A stretch of 64,000 nt of DNA from Bacillota bacterium (GCA_023441625.1 JAEZOA010000023.1:24449-88448), one strand, 5' to 3'; positions 35,139-44,653 are shown, counted from the first letter of the stretch. Notes: a model not told the origin generated them from the letters alone. Numbers and translations are program-made.

Positions 35139-35681
35139 CTACCTTCTCCATCTATTTGTGCTTTTTTTCCTTGGTTGCAAGCCAAAAAGTTTTCGCATAA
35201 ACGCACCTAAATCAAAATTCTTGTAGCCTGAGTAATATCCTAAAAATGCTACTACAACTATTGTAGCCCACGCTGAAATATAACTCCACACGGAAGAATA
35301 TCCCCCTACTAATTTAGCTATAAATAGCATAGGTGCAACAAAACCTTTAACCAAATTCTGTTTTAATATACTAATATCAAAATTAGGGCCTAGAAAACTA
35401 TAATCTAACTGAGATAATATAATCTGAATTATAACAAATGGTGCTATAGCTAATAATCCATATATTGCACCATCTATAGGTCTGACTTTACCATATCGGC
35501 GTTTATCAACTCCAGTATGATGCGTTAATTCAAAATAAAGAAGTGAAATCATAACTATAAAAATAGCTATAGAATAAAGGCTAGCTCTTGAAGCCATTCC
35601 AATAAAAAAAATATAGAAAAATACCATTGCAAATAAATAGCTCTTTAATACAGCCCAGCCTCCAGACAAATATCTTCTCAT
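35139..35681 (-). CDS. Hypothetical multi-pass membrane protein
   Basis: A 180-residue basic membrane protein with four or five hydrophobic helices (about 12-30, 34-50, 72-92, 112-128, 132-150) and an Arg/Lys-rich C-terminus (GLQPRKKSTNRWRR). I do not recognise the family. It is transcribed together with the HEAT-like gene (6-bp gap). Confidence 0.65.
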   Translation of the reverse strand: MRRYLSGGWAVLKSYLFAMVFFYIFFIGMASRASLYSIAIFIVMISLLYFELTHHTGVDKRRYGKVRPIDGAIYGLLAIAPFVIIQIILSQLDYSFLGPNFDISILKQNLVKGFVAPMLFIAKLVGGYSSVWSYISAWATIVVVAFLGYYSGYKNFDLGAFMRKLFGLQPRKKSTNRWRR

Positions 35682-35824
35682 AAGTCACCTTTTCTAATCA
35701 TTAAAATCATTTCTATAATCAAAAGAATACAACGTAACCTGCTTCTTGTCAAACTATTGGGTTCTTAGTACAAAAATCTGCGCAAAAAGTTAATTACCCA
35801 ACTTTCAGTCAAAAAAAGTCTAAT

Positions 35825-37627
35825 CTAAAAGTCAAACTCTATTAAGTTCTTTTTTATATTTCGTAATTTACTATAGTCTAAGGATTTGTTTCCTTTTAAA
35901 TATAAAGTATTCAGCTTGTTCAATTTAGCAATATAAGAATAATTAGAAATTCTATTATCCCTGATATATAATTCAGAAAGCTCTGTCAAAGTTGATAATG
36001 CACTAATATTGGATATTTTATTACCGTTTATGGATAGTATTTCAAGCTTAGTGAGTCCCTTTAGCGCTGAAATGTCTGTAATATTATTCCTTTGCAAGTA
36101 TAACACTCTAAGGTTTTTTAATGAACTTAAAGCAGAAATATTAGTTGTATTAGTGTTGTTCAAGTCCAGATATTCCAAATTAGAAAGCTGTTTCAAATCA
36201 ACTAATGACTTAACACCAGTTGGTATAGTAAGTCTGTATATGCTGCTTAAATCAGATTTGTAAATGCTGCCTGTTGACTTTTTAATTTGCTTTCTAATAG
36301 CTGTTTCTACTACCTTATCTTTAAATGTAACCACTATTTCTTTTGTAGTATTTGGGCTTATGGGAAGAGAAGCAAGAATAGTATTCCAGACATCCAATCC
36401 ATATGCCTTGGCTGTTTTATCATTGTAGTCAGGAACATTTCCAAGACTCCACAATGATATACCTCCTAAGCTATATTGCTTAGCCAAATCAATTTTAGCT
36501 TTAATACTTTTGCTGTTCTCATAAATTATTATATTTTGGGTATTGTCTGAAACATTTAAATATTGAATAAATGGACTCTGAAGCTCATTATTGTAGCCAT
36601 ACTTTAAGTCTATACCCTTACCGTCCTTATTATGAACACGATCATTAATCATTAGATAGGTAGGAGTGTTTCTTTCTTCTATGCTCATTGAAAGCTTGTT
36701 TGTTTTATTCCATGAAGAACCCTTTGAAATAGCAAATCTCCACTGGGCAGCATCAAAACTTAATTGCAGCATTACTTTTTTTAAGTCAGCTTTATTTACG
36801 TTTTTTTGGATATCCTCCATTACCATATGTACTTTTTTAATTGGTGCCAAACTATCTATTGGAGCGACACTATCATAACCAGTGTATTGTAATATTTGAT
36901 TTTTACTTAGCTTTGTAACAGGTTCATAATCATGGGCCATAACTATCATTTTGTCAGCTGTAGCTGCGATTTCCTTATAATTATATCCCGTATAGTGCAG
37001 TAAAGGATTTACCGCAACAAACATTTTCTTGTCTATTGTATTAAGCTCCTTTTTCAGGTCCTTCAGAAATTGGCTATACCAGACACTAATAGTTTTACCA
37101 TTTATATATACCATATTATTTTTTAAATCCTTATCCTGAAGCCCCTCAATATCAATTACAACACCATCAAAGTATATTTGCTCTCCATTGCCGACATCTT
37201 CCTTCATTAATTCAACAATAGCATTTATTGCTTTTGATCTTTGTTCCTTATAGGGTAAAATTTTCAATGCATTTTCACTATCTGAAAATATGTTTAGCTG
37301 AATAGATTTGTTACTGCTTTTTGCATATTTTAATACATCAACATAATCAGTAGGATAATAAAACATGGTATTTCCATTTTGTCCATAAGTGGTAATTACC
37401 CCATCAGATAAATCTGAATATAACCTACCCCATGCAAAGCTAATGGAATCCAGTGAATCAATATATTTTTGTGTTTGCTGAGAAAAAGTCATCTGAGCTG
37501 AGTAAAATGCATGCAGATCAAGCTTTTGCTGTGAAGCAGCCGATATATTTTGTTTAAATTGGGGTACAAGACTAAATAGCATAGATAAAATAAGTAATTC
37601 ACAAACTATAATTTTGAACCTTCTCAT
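35825..37627 (-). CDS. Secreted GH18-like domain plus leucine-rich-repeat protein
   Basis: A 600-residue exported protein. A signal peptide (about 1-30) is followed by a GH18 TIM-barrel (about 35-400) with the catalytic-type motif FDGVVIDIEGL, which carries the DxxDxE pattern, and FVAVNPLLHYTGYNY; it resembles spore-germination/cortex GH18 enzymes of the YaaH/SleL group. The C-terminal part (about 440-600) has internalin-like leucine-rich repeats of about 22 residues (LEYLDLNNTNTTNISALSSL, then LRVLYLQRNNITDISAL). The repeats probably bind a protein or glycan partner. It lacks LysM domains and a sorting motif. Monocistronic. Confidence 0.82.
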   Translation of the reverse strand: MRRFKIIVCELLILSMLFSLVPQFKQNISAASQQKLDLHAFYSAQMTFSQQTQKYIDSLDSISFAWGRLYSDLSDGVITTYGQNGNTMFYYPTDYVDVLKYAKSSNKSIQLNIFSDSENALKILPYKEQRSKAINAIVELMKEDVGNGEQIYFDGVVIDIEGLQDKDLKNNMVYINGKTISVWYSQFLKDLKKELNTIDKKMFVAVNPLLHYTGYNYKEIAATADKMIVMAHDYEPVTKLSKNQILQYTGYDSVAPIDSLAPIKKVHMVMEDIQKNVNKADLKKVMLQLSFDAAQWRFAISKGSSWNKTNKLSMSIEERNTPTYLMINDRVHNKDGKGIDLKYGYNNELQSPFIQYLNVSDNTQNIIIYENSKSIKAKIDLAKQYSLGGISLWSLGNVPDYNDKTAKAYGLDVWNTILASLPISPNTTKEIVVTFKDKVVETAIRKQIKKSTGSIYKSDLSSIYRLTIPTGVKSLVDLKQLSNLEYLDLNNTNTTNISALSSLKNLRVLYLQRNNITDISALKGLTKLEILSINGNKISNISALSTLTELSELYIRDNRISNYSYIAKLNKLNTLYLKGNKSLDYSKLRNIKKNLIEFDF

Positions 37628-37766
37628 TAAAAACCCTACCCTTCCAAGAAGTCAAATAAAAAACAACAGTAATCTAATGACAATATTTTACCATGTATTA
37701 GCTTATTAGAAAATTAAATATGGGTTACATACATATTAATATTACTTGTACCAAATCTTCAAATGA

Positions 37767-37800
37767 AAAAACCCACCTTAATATAAGCATAGTGGGTTTT
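37767..37800. terminator. Terminator of the VOC gene
   Basis: AAAACCCAC pairs with GTGGGTTTT (37767-37800), followed on the minus strand by T-rich sequence. It lies 28 bp after the VOC stop codon. Confidence 0.75.
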
Positions 37801-37827
37801 CACATCTTTTCTATTAAAATATTTCTA

Positions 37828-38217
37828 TTATAATATCTGGCAAAACTCTATATCCTCACCTGTCGGGCTGGCAATTTTAAAGTACCTTACACCATTCTCC
37901 CATAAGGTAGGAATCCCCTCAATTGCATTTGTAGTTATTTTATATCCCTGTTTCACACAGTAAGCATAATCGGCTTCAATGTCCTTGGATTCAAAACTGT
38001 AATGATCTATTTTTCCTTCAGCATCTGAAGAAATTAAACTATCCTGATAAATTTCATATATAACATCGCTGTTTTTCAAGAATTTAATCGGAGTTCCATC
38101 AGGCGCCTTAAAGTCACCAATAAGTTCAAATCCTAAAACATCCATATACCATTTTGATGTAGCATTAATATCCTTTGTTCCCAATCCAATGTGAGAATGC
38201 TTGCGATTTTTTATCAT
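37828..38217 (-). CDS. VOC-superfamily (glyoxalase/dioxygenase fold) protein
   Basis: A 129-residue protein with two beta-alpha-beta-beta-beta modules: HSHIGLGTKDINATSKWYMDVLGFELIGDF and IDHYSFESKDIEADYAYCVKQGYKI, ending with YFKIASPTGEDIEFCQIL. His and Glu positions match the metal sites of glyoxalase I-like enzymes. The substrate is unknown; some relatives handle sugars or lactoylglutathione analogues. RBS AGAGGGG. Confidence 0.82.
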   Translation of the reverse strand: MIKNRKHSHIGLGTKDINATSKWYMDVLGFELIGDFKAPDGTPIKFLKNSDVIYEIYQDSLISSDAEGKIDHYSFESKDIEADYAYCVKQGYKITTNAIEGIPTLWENGVRYFKIASPTGEDIEFCQIL

Positions 38218-38352
38218 ATCTTAACCCCTCTACTTAATAATGAAAGCCCTAGATAATATATCCGTATTAATTGCAATTGCTATAAAAATTATATCACCAA
38301 AAACCATCTTCCGCCAGACATGGTCATCAATAAGTCATATAGATTTCGTGCT

Positions 38353-38377
38353 CTTTATGGTATAATAATCCATAAAG
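38353..38377 (+). promoter_or_regulatory. Dyad over the -10 region upstream of the YjbR gene
   Basis: CTTTATGG (38353-38360) and CCATAAAG (38370-38377) are a perfect inverted repeat around TATAATAAT, which includes the likely -10 box. A repressor bound here would block the promoter. Confidence 0.5.
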
Positions 38378-38387
38378 GGGTATCGCT

Positions 38388-38429
38388 ATGCAGAAGATTA
38401 AAAACGGAAGGTATGAGGTTATTGAATGA
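38388..38429 (+). other. 13-codon upstream ORF coupled to the YjbR gene
   Basis: ATG at 38388 with AAAGGGG upstream encodes MQKIKNGRYEVIE, then TGA. The stop overlaps the next start as ATGA. It may be a translational-coupling leader or the remnant of a gene start. No function can be assigned. Confidence 0.4.
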
Positions 38430-38821
38430 CACTTGACCAGATTATTAATTATTGTCTAAAGAAGCCCTGTGCATATTTGGATTATCCCTTTGACCCTATT
38501 TATCCGGTGGTCAAGGTGAAAGCGCCATCACAGGAAAGAGGACGGATTTTTGCGCAACCCTTTATCCTTCGAGGCAATCCGAAGGTCACACTAAACTGCA
38601 CGCCTAATTCTGCGGATTTTTATCGAAGTATTTACTCTGGTTCGGTAGTTCGAGGCTGGCATTGCCCACCTGTTCAGCAACAGCATTTTAACACAGTTAA
38701 TCTGGATGGAACAGTGCCTGATGACGAAATATTACGGATGATTGACCATGCTTATGCTGTGGTGATAGCGAAAATGCCAAAATATTTACAAAAAGAAATA
38801 AAGGACATAGAGTTTCTATGA
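38426..38821 (+). CDS. YjbR/MmcQ-family protein
   Basis: A 131-residue protein of the YjbR (MmcQ, CyaY-like fold) family: IINYCLKKPCAYLDYPF at the start, VTLNCTPNSADFYRSIYSGSVVRGWHCPPVQQQHFNTVNLDG in the centre, and LRMIDHAYAVVIAKMPK at the end. The family may bind DNA, but its function is not established. Its ATG overlaps a 13-codon upstream ORF. Confidence 0.85.
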   Translation: MTLDQIINYCLKKPCAYLDYPFDPIYPVVKVKAPSQERGRIFAQPFILRGNPKVTLNCTPNSADFYRSIYSGSVVRGWHCPPVQQQHFNTVNLDGTVPDDEILRMIDHAYAVVIAKMPKYLQKEIKDIEFL

Positions 38822-38849
38822 ACCGTGGATAACCTCCATAGATAACGTT

Positions 38850-38876
38850 AGGGCGGGTAGCAAAGCTACCCGCCCT
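38850..38876. terminator. GC-rich perfect hairpin between convergent genes
   Basis: AGGGCGGGTAGC (38850-38861), loop AAA, GCTACCCGCCCT (38865-38876). Very stable and far richer in G+C than its surroundings. It lacks a clean T-run but sits between the convergent YjbR and rbsD genes. Confidence 0.65.
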
Positions 38877-38913
38877 ACTAAACTCCTTAGGGTTTAGTTA
38901 AATTTCCAACTTA

Positions 38914-39321
38914 TTATTCTTCACAAGAAAAAGCAACTCCTGAGTGTAATATAATATTCGCATATGGCTTACACTCTCCAGTTCTGACAACAGCTTTACA
39001 ATTTTTTGTCATTTCTTTGAATTCTGAATGAGCAACAAAATTGATTTTTACATCACTGAATATTTCATTAATTTTTTTATATAAACTAGGATTGTTGCTT
39101 ATAATCTCAGAAGCAATAGTTATCTCTTCAACCTCCAACTCATAAAGAACGGTTTCAAGAACATCAATAAAAGAGGGTAAATCTCTTTTAACTGCTAGGT
39201 CGATTCGTTTTGAAGAGTTGGGCACTGGTAACCCTGCATCTCCGATTGCAATTGTATCTGTATGTCCCATCAATGCAATTACTGCGGATAACTCAGAATT
39301 TAATATTTTTGTCTTTTTCAT
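38914..39321 (-). CDS. rbsD: D-ribose pyranase (RbsD-like)
   Basis: A 135-residue protein of the RbsD/FucU fold: LSAVIALMGHTDTIAIGDAGLPVPN contains the active-site His and Asp, and VRTGECKPYANIILHSGV is the C-terminal signature. The family converts beta-pyranose to furanose forms of ribose or related sugars before phosphorylation. Last gene of the transport operon, 64 bp after rbsA. Confidence 0.88.
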   Translation of the reverse strand: MKKTKILNSELSAVIALMGHTDTIAIGDAGLPVPNSSKRIDLAVKRDLPSFIDVLETVLYELEVEEITIASEIISNNPSLYKKINEIFSDVKINFVAHSEFKEMTKNCKAVVRTGECKPYANIILHSGVAFSCEE

Positions 39322-39385
39322 CTGTATCCCTACTATTCTTTAAAGAATTATTCATCTCTTTTGCGTAATTATTAAGCTTCTAAAT

Positions 39386-40876
39386 TTAGCCAACTGCTGC
39401 TGCATATCTCATAAACTTCTCTTCAGTAGCTTCTTTTCTCATCATCTGACCTGTAACATGACCCTCATGCATAACAATGATTCGGTCGCTAAGAGCCAGC
39501 AACTCAGGTAATTCGGAGGAAACAATTATAATACCTATTCCTTCTTTAGCAATACTTCTAAGAATTGAATAAACCTCTGCTTTGGCACCAACATCAATAC
39601 CTCTGGTAGGTTCATCGCACAATAGAATTTTAGGTGAATTACTTATCCAGCGCGAAATAATTACCTTTTGCTGATTACCACCTGAAAGTGTTAATATAGG
39701 TAAATTAACATTATTTGCTTTAATCTTATACTTACTGACCATTTCATCCATTTTTTTATCAGCAAGATTTTTGTCTATAAGAACTCCCTTGACTAAATCT
39801 TTAATAATTACCATTTGAGCATTTTGCTTAATTGACATTTCTTCTATCAGAGCATCATCTCTTCTATTTTCAGGAATCAGACCAATTCCACAACTAATTG
39901 CATCCTTAGGTGATTTTATGGAAACTATTTTGTCATTAATGAGGATTTCTCCCGAATCAGGCTTATTAAACCCGAACAAGGACATCAACACTTCTGATCT
40001 GCCAGCACCTACAAATCCACCCAAGCCAAGTATTTCACCCTTATTTAATTCAAAACTGATATTTTCAAATTCACCTTTTCTAGTAAGGTTTTTCACTTCT
40101 AATAACTTCTCACCTGTGTTGTAGCTAGGTATATCTTGATTAGAATCTATCTTTCTACCAACCATTAAGTTAACAAGATCATCAATTGATACATCAGCTA
40201 CTCTTTCAGTGGTTACAAATTGACCATCACGAAGCACAGTGATAGTATCTCCAATTTCCATAATTTCTTCTAATCTGTGACTTATATAAATGATGGTTGT
40301 ATCATTTTCTGTTTTTAGCTCTTTAATAATATCAAACATGACACTTCTTTGGTCATTAGTCAATGCTGCTGTTGGCTCATCCATTATTAGAATCTTCGGA
40401 TTAAAGTAAACTGCTTTTGCAATTTGGACAATTGACTGTTCTGCTATACTTAAGCTTCCAACCATATCTGATGGTTTACGATTGAGCTTAAATCTTGCTA
40501 ACAACTTTTCTGTTTCCTTCTCCATAAACTTTTCATTGAGAAAAATACCCTTTAAACTTTTGGAAGAGCCCATGAAAATATTATGAGCAATACTCATATT
40601 CAGGCATAAAGGCACTTCCTGGTATACAATCGAAAAGCCTAGCTTCTCTGATTGAGAAATGCTATTTATTTTAACTTCCTCGCCATTAACCTTGATAGTA
40701 CCGCTGGTTGGCTGAAAAACTCCTGCACATAAATTCATCAAAGTTGATTTTCCAGCTCCATTCTCACCACATAGGCAATGAACTTCACCTTTTTTTATTT
40801 TAAAACAAACGTCTGATAATGCAGATGTTCCACCAAATTTTTTGGTTATATTTTCAAAACAAATAATGTGATCCAC
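39386..40876 (-). CDS. rbsA: Ribose-type sugar ABC transporter ATP-binding protein
   Basis: A 496-residue ATPase with two ABC domains fused, as in RbsA/MglA: Walker A GENGAGKST, LSIAEQSIVQIAKAV, ILIMDEPTAALT in the first; GGFVGAGRSE (degenerate), LSGGNQQKVIISRW, LLCDEPTRGIDVGAK in the second. GTG 40876 is preferred: AGGAGG lies 7 nt upstream. It energises the permease encoded 18 bp upstream. Confidence 0.93.
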   Translation of the reverse strand: MDHIICFENITKKFGGTSALSDVCFKIKKGEVHCLCGENGAGKSTLMNLCAGVFQPTSGTIKVNGEEVKINSISQSEKLGFSIVYQEVPLCLNMSIAHNIFMGSSKSLKGIFLNEKFMEKETEKLLARFKLNRKPSDMVGSLSIAEQSIVQIAKAVYFNPKILIMDEPTAALTNDQRSVMFDIIKELKTENDTTIIYISHRLEEIMEIGDTITVLRDGQFVTTERVADVSIDDLVNLMVGRKIDSNQDIPSYNTGEKLLEVKNLTRKGEFENISFELNKGEILGLGGFVGAGRSEVLMSLFGFNKPDSGEILINDKIVSIKSPKDAISCGIGLIPENRRDDALIEEMSIKQNAQMVIIKDLVKGVLIDKNLADKKMDEMVSKYKIKANNVNLPILTLSGGNQQKVIISRWISNSPKILLCDEPTRGIDVGAKAEVYSILRSIAKEGIGIIIVSSELPELLALSDRIIVMHEGHVTGQMMRKEATEEKFMRYAAAVG

Positions 40877-40894
40877 TATTCTACCTCCTTGCAA

Positions 40895-41875
40895 TTATCT
40901 TACGCTTTTTCGTTGTGTAATCCATGTATCCATCAATACTGCTGCAATAATTATAATACCGATAAATCCTGATTGCCAGAATGCAGGAACACTCAAAAGT
41001 ACCATTCCATTTCTTACTACAGCCATAATTGCAGCACCTAAAAATGTACCTAAAATTGTACCTCTTCCACCGCTCATGCTGGTACCACCCAAAATAACTG
41101 CCGCAATAACGTCCATCTCACGACCTGAACCTGCCGTTGTAGGGACTGATTTCAGGTAAGCAATACTTATAATTCCAGCAAAGGCTGCTAAAGCACCCAT
41201 TACAACAAAGCTGACAATCTTCATACGGTCAGTATTTATTCCTGCTAATTTAGCTGCTCGCTTGTTTCCACCTGTCGCATAAATATCAAAACCTAATTTA
41301 GTTTTCTTCATAATAACGAAGGCGATTATATAAAGAGCTATCATTATTATAATTTGAATAGGTATAGGGCCAATATTCCCACCAATACCGAAAAACCAGC
41401 TGCTTTGAGCTTCTTTAGAAAATGCACCAATGCTTCTTCCACCCGAGACAGCATATGCAACACTTCTAAATATTTGCATTGTTCCCAAAGTTACAATAAA
41501 TGCAGGCATCTTAGCCTTTGTTGATAAAAATCCATTAATGAAACCAATGGCTGCACCTGCTGCAATCGCAATGATAAAAGCCAGTGTAGGAGAAATTCCA
41601 TCTTTAATTAGTAGAGCCGCCATCATTGCTGTTGCTCCATAAATTGAACCGATAGATAAATCAATTTCTGCACAGACTATAATCATAGTCATACCAATAG
41701 CCATTATACCTATTTCAGTCATCTGTCTGACAATATTGATAAGATTCTGAGCCCTTAGAAAGGATGGTGCTGTAATACTTAAAACCACAACGATTCCTAG
41801 TAGAACCATCAATACACCAAATTCTCTAAAGGATCTATTCCCTTTTTTCAATTGAATTGCAAATTTATTTTCCAT
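40895..41875 (-). CDS. rbsC: Ribose-type sugar ABC transporter permease
   Basis: A 326-residue integral membrane protein with eight to ten helices. The family motifs GMTMIIVCAEIDLSIGSIYG, AKMPAFIVTLGTMQIFR and GREMDVIAAVILGGTSMSGGRGTILGTFLGA are present (RbsC/XylH/AraH). ATG 41875 has GGAG 6 nt upstream; longer starts in the same frame have no better RBS. The substrate is probably a pentose or related sugar. Confidence 0.92.
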   Translation of the reverse strand: MENKFAIQLKKGNRSFREFGVLMVLLGIVVVLSITAPSFLRAQNLINIVRQMTEIGIMAIGMTMIIVCAEIDLSIGSIYGATAMMAALLIKDGISPTLAFIIAIAAGAAIGFINGFLSTKAKMPAFIVTLGTMQIFRSVAYAVSGGRSIGAFSKEAQSSWFFGIGGNIGPIPIQIIIMIALYIIAFVIMKKTKLGFDIYATGGNKRAAKLAGINTDRMKIVSFVVMGALAAFAGIISIAYLKSVPTTAGSGREMDVIAAVILGGTSMSGGRGTILGTFLGAAIMAVVRNGMVLLSVPAFWQSGFIGIIIIAAVLMDTWITQRKSVR

Positions 41876-41994
41876 AGCAATCTCCATCCATTGAAATGTG
41901 ATTAAAATAGTGCCACTTAAAAGTGAGGGACTGCCTCTTTTATATATTATTTTTTTAGGCAGCCCCATTCCACTGTTATTCTATATAACTTCTA

Positions 41995-43002
41995 TTATTC
42001 TGGTTTAACGTTAGCTATATTTTCTTTTGTTACTAAGAACGCACCTGTATTCATGTCTAGTAAATCATATCCGTACTGTGATTGTGTAAACAACTGCACA
42101 ACTGGGTAATATCCCTGTAGGAATGGGTTCTGTCCAATAGTTAACTGCATAGCATCGTTAGTTATATGTTGAAGAGTTCCTTCTGTTAAGTCAAAACCTG
42201 CTCCAAACACTTTACCATTTAACTGGTTTGACTCAATAAATGTTCCTATAGCTTCACTGAAAACGTCAACACCTAATATCGCGGTTACATCAGGATGTGC
42301 CAAATATGCATTTTCAATAACACCAACTGCTGTTGTTAAGTCAGTTGTAATGTCAACCAAGTCAACAAATTCAATTTCAGGGAATTCCTTTGCTGCTCTT
42401 TTAATACCTTGCTCACGTGCAATCAAAGCAACGTCTGCTGGAGCACAAGAAGCTATTATATATTTACCCTTGCCCTTCATAACTTCTCCAAACATATACT
42501 TTCCTAACATATAACCTGAATCCTCGAGATCCTGTCCAACGAATACAGTTCCATCATCCTTACCTGAATTCTGATTCAGACTTAGAACAGGGATACCTGC
42601 ATCCTTAGCCTTTTTAATTACATCAGAGAATCCGTCTGGATCCCATACAACAGTAGCAATACCGTCATAACCTGAAGATATACATGTCTCAATCATACTA
42701 ACCTGTTCAGCAAGATTATTTGCTGTATTTGGTGCCATAACGTCAACTGTGATACCTAGTGCTTTACCAGCTTCCTGCGCGCCCTCTTGGATCTTTGCAT
42801 AGAAGGAGCTGTTTAATGCATGCAATACTACGGCATATCTAAGGTCACTCTTCTTTTCACTACCATTTCCTGCATCAGTTGATGTGCTTGTACTTGCATT
42901 ACCTGTGCTAGTTGCAGTTTCACCTGATGAAGATGAACATCCAGCAAACAGACCTGCTGTCATAACTAAAGACATTAGAATTGCAACAATTTTTCTTTTC
43001 AT
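41995..43002 (-). CDS. rbsB: Sugar-binding lipoprotein of the ribose-type ABC transporter
   Basis: A 335-residue periplasmic-binding-protein-like lipoprotein. A signal peptide ends with lipobox LFAGC (Cys about 21), then a Ser/Thr/Gly linker, and a type 1 sugar-binding fold (RYAVVLHALNSSFYAKIQEGAQEAGKAL, VWDPDGFSDVIKKAKDAGIPVLSLNQ). The ligand cannot be read from the sequence. Second gene of the operon, 27 bp after the UroD-fold gene. RBS AGGGGGA. Confidence 0.92.
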   Translation of the reverse strand: MKRKIVAILMSLVMTAGLFAGCSSSSGETATSTGNASTSTSTDAGNGSEKKSDLRYAVVLHALNSSFYAKIQEGAQEAGKALGITVDVMAPNTANNLAEQVSMIETCISSGYDGIATVVWDPDGFSDVIKKAKDAGIPVLSLNQNSGKDDGTVFVGQDLEDSGYMLGKYMFGEVMKGKGKYIIASCAPADVALIAREQGIKRAAKEFPEIEFVDLVDITTDLTTAVGVIENAYLAHPDVTAILGVDVFSEAIGTFIESNQLNGKVFGAGFDLTEGTLQHITNDAMQLTIGQNPFLQGYYPVVQLFTQSQYGYDLLDMNTGAFLVTKENIANVKPE

Positions 43003-43029
43003 GGTTTTTCCCCCTGTTTATTTTTTTGT

Positions 43030-44271
43030 TTATGCATATTCTTTCACTGCTTCAAACATTGCGACGATATTTTCCGGCGGAACGTTTGCAACAATATTGT
43101 GAACTTGTTGGAATATAAAACCACCATCACGGTACATAACATCAAGATTTCTTCTTATATGATCTTTAATTTGTTGAGGAGTTCCATTAGGTAGGATATC
43201 TCTTGTATCACAACCGCCACCCCAGAAGGTAATATCCTTACCGAAGGTCGACTTAAGCTTTTCAACCTCCATGTCCTTACAGCTGGTTTGAACTGGATTG
43301 ATGGCGTCCATACCTGCATCAATAATATCCTCGATAAGAGGGAATATTCCACCACAGCAATGTAAGCAAAGCTTTATATCAGGATTCAGCTTTTTAGCAT
43401 ATCCCCACATTTCCTTATGAATAGGTTTAAAAAACTCTCTATACATTGCTGGCGATATCTGTGGTCCGTTCTGCATGCCCATATCATCTCCGCCAAAGCC
43501 CATGACATCAATATTTTTACCATTTGCTTCTATAAAGTTCTTAATGCCCTCGCGGTAGATTTCTAAAATTTTATCCAAATATTTGTGTATTTTTTCAGGG
43601 TTTAGCATCATTTCCATCATGAAATTATCCTGACGGTATAAGAAGCCACCCATTTCAAATATACTACCTCCAAACGGAGCATAAATTGCTCTGTCTGTGG
43701 ACTGGCGTAGTTTCGTAATAGATGCTTTTCTCTTTGCCATATCCTCTCCGGAATAGCCTAATGGTGCAGGTGGGCCTGCAAACACATTCCACATAACATC
43801 ATTTAAATCTTCCTGTAGATTAGAAAAATCATCTGAATCGGAATTTGAAAGTGGATAATAGGTTTGCTCACAATATAGTACACCTTTTTTCCAAATTGCC
43901 AGTTGTTTGCCTTTATTGTTATATAAGACTGAATCATCGCCTTCTTTTCTTATGTCAATATAAGCTGGAATTTTTATAGGTGTCCCATCTTGAAGCTGCC
44001 ATTCCTTCCAATATTCATCATGGGATGTAAACTCTGTTCCAAAATTTATTACGTCAATCCCAAACATATCAAGAACATCTTTTTCAGGAAAAACTAGCTG
44101 CTGTATTACGTCACAAACATAGAGGTCACTTTTCTTTAATCCCAAATAGTCTCGCAAATTTCTATATGCCTGTACAGAAAAATTGCTTGACATATGACCT
44201 CCACAATCAATTGGCACTCGGTCTGGCTGTTGATGGTTTAACGCTGCTCTGACTCTTTCTCTTGAATTCAT
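43030..44271 (-). CDS. UroD-fold corrinoid methyltransferase-like protein
   Basis: A 413-residue protein of the uroporphyrinogen decarboxylase superfamily (N-terminus MNSRERVRAALNHQQPDRVPID). It lacks the HemE substrate motif (RQAGR) but has LCLHCCGGIFPLIEDII and later WGGGCDTR, the His-x-Cys ... Cys zinc set used by MtaA/MtbA-type methyltransferases to activate a thiol. It is therefore more likely a methyl-transfer enzyme than a heme enzyme. It is the first gene of an ABC sugar-transport operon, suggesting that the imported compound or its product carries a methyl group. That substrate role is inference. ATG 44271 has AAGGAG 5 nt upstream. Confidence 0.8.
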   Translation of the reverse strand: MNSRERVRAALNHQQPDRVPIDCGGHMSSNFSVQAYRNLRDYLGLKKSDLYVCDVIQQLVFPEKDVLDMFGIDVINFGTEFTSHDEYWKEWQLQDGTPIKIPAYIDIRKEGDDSVLYNNKGKQLAIWKKGVLYCEQTYYPLSNSDSDDFSNLQEDLNDVMWNVFAGPPAPLGYSGEDMAKRKASITKLRQSTDRAIYAPFGGSIFEMGGFLYRQDNFMMEMMLNPEKIHKYLDKILEIYREGIKNFIEANGKNIDVMGFGGDDMGMQNGPQISPAMYREFFKPIHKEMWGYAKKLNPDIKLCLHCCGGIFPLIEDIIDAGMDAINPVQTSCKDMEVEKLKSTFGKDITFWGGGCDTRDILPNGTPQQIKDHIRRNLDVMYRDGGFIFQQVHNIVANVPPENIVAMFEAVKEYA

Positions 44272-44436
44272 AGTAACTCCTTTCATACCTCATTACTAAA
44301 AGTTAGTATACTTACTTTTTACTGTTGTAAATTACTTAGTTTGTCTGACTGAAGTAAGTCAGCGTCTAACTTCCTTGTCAACAATTCTTTTTGTCAAGCG
44401 GATATAAATACTAAATAAATCCGTCTAATCAGCTAT

Positions 44437-44653
44437 GTTTAACGTTTTACCTAATTATCTTACCACTCTATTTTTCTGTTTTTGTCGACTTTATATCTAA
44501 AATATACACAAAATAATCATGCGTGTCAACATATATTTAGTCATTATTTTATATTTTTATTGTTTTTTTGTCGAATTTTAGACTTGACATACCAATTTTC
44601 ATTAAATATACTATAATTAATTTAAACGCAAAAAATATTAAATAAAACGTTTT
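44437..44653. promoter_or_regulatory. Divergent promoter region with AACGTT operator candidates
   Basis: Minus strand (transport operon): TTGACA (44524-44529), 17-bp spacer, TATATT (44501-44506). Plus strand (kinase gene): TTGACA (44584-44589), 17-bp spacer, TATACT (44607-44612). A palindrome AAAACGTTTT lies downstream of the plus promoter (44644-44653) and a related TTTAACGTTTTA at 44438-44449 downstream of the minus promoter. Both fit LacI-family operators with a central CG. The other intergenic bases are AT-rich, with a CTGACT/AGTCAG dyad at 44343-44360. Confidence 0.7.
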
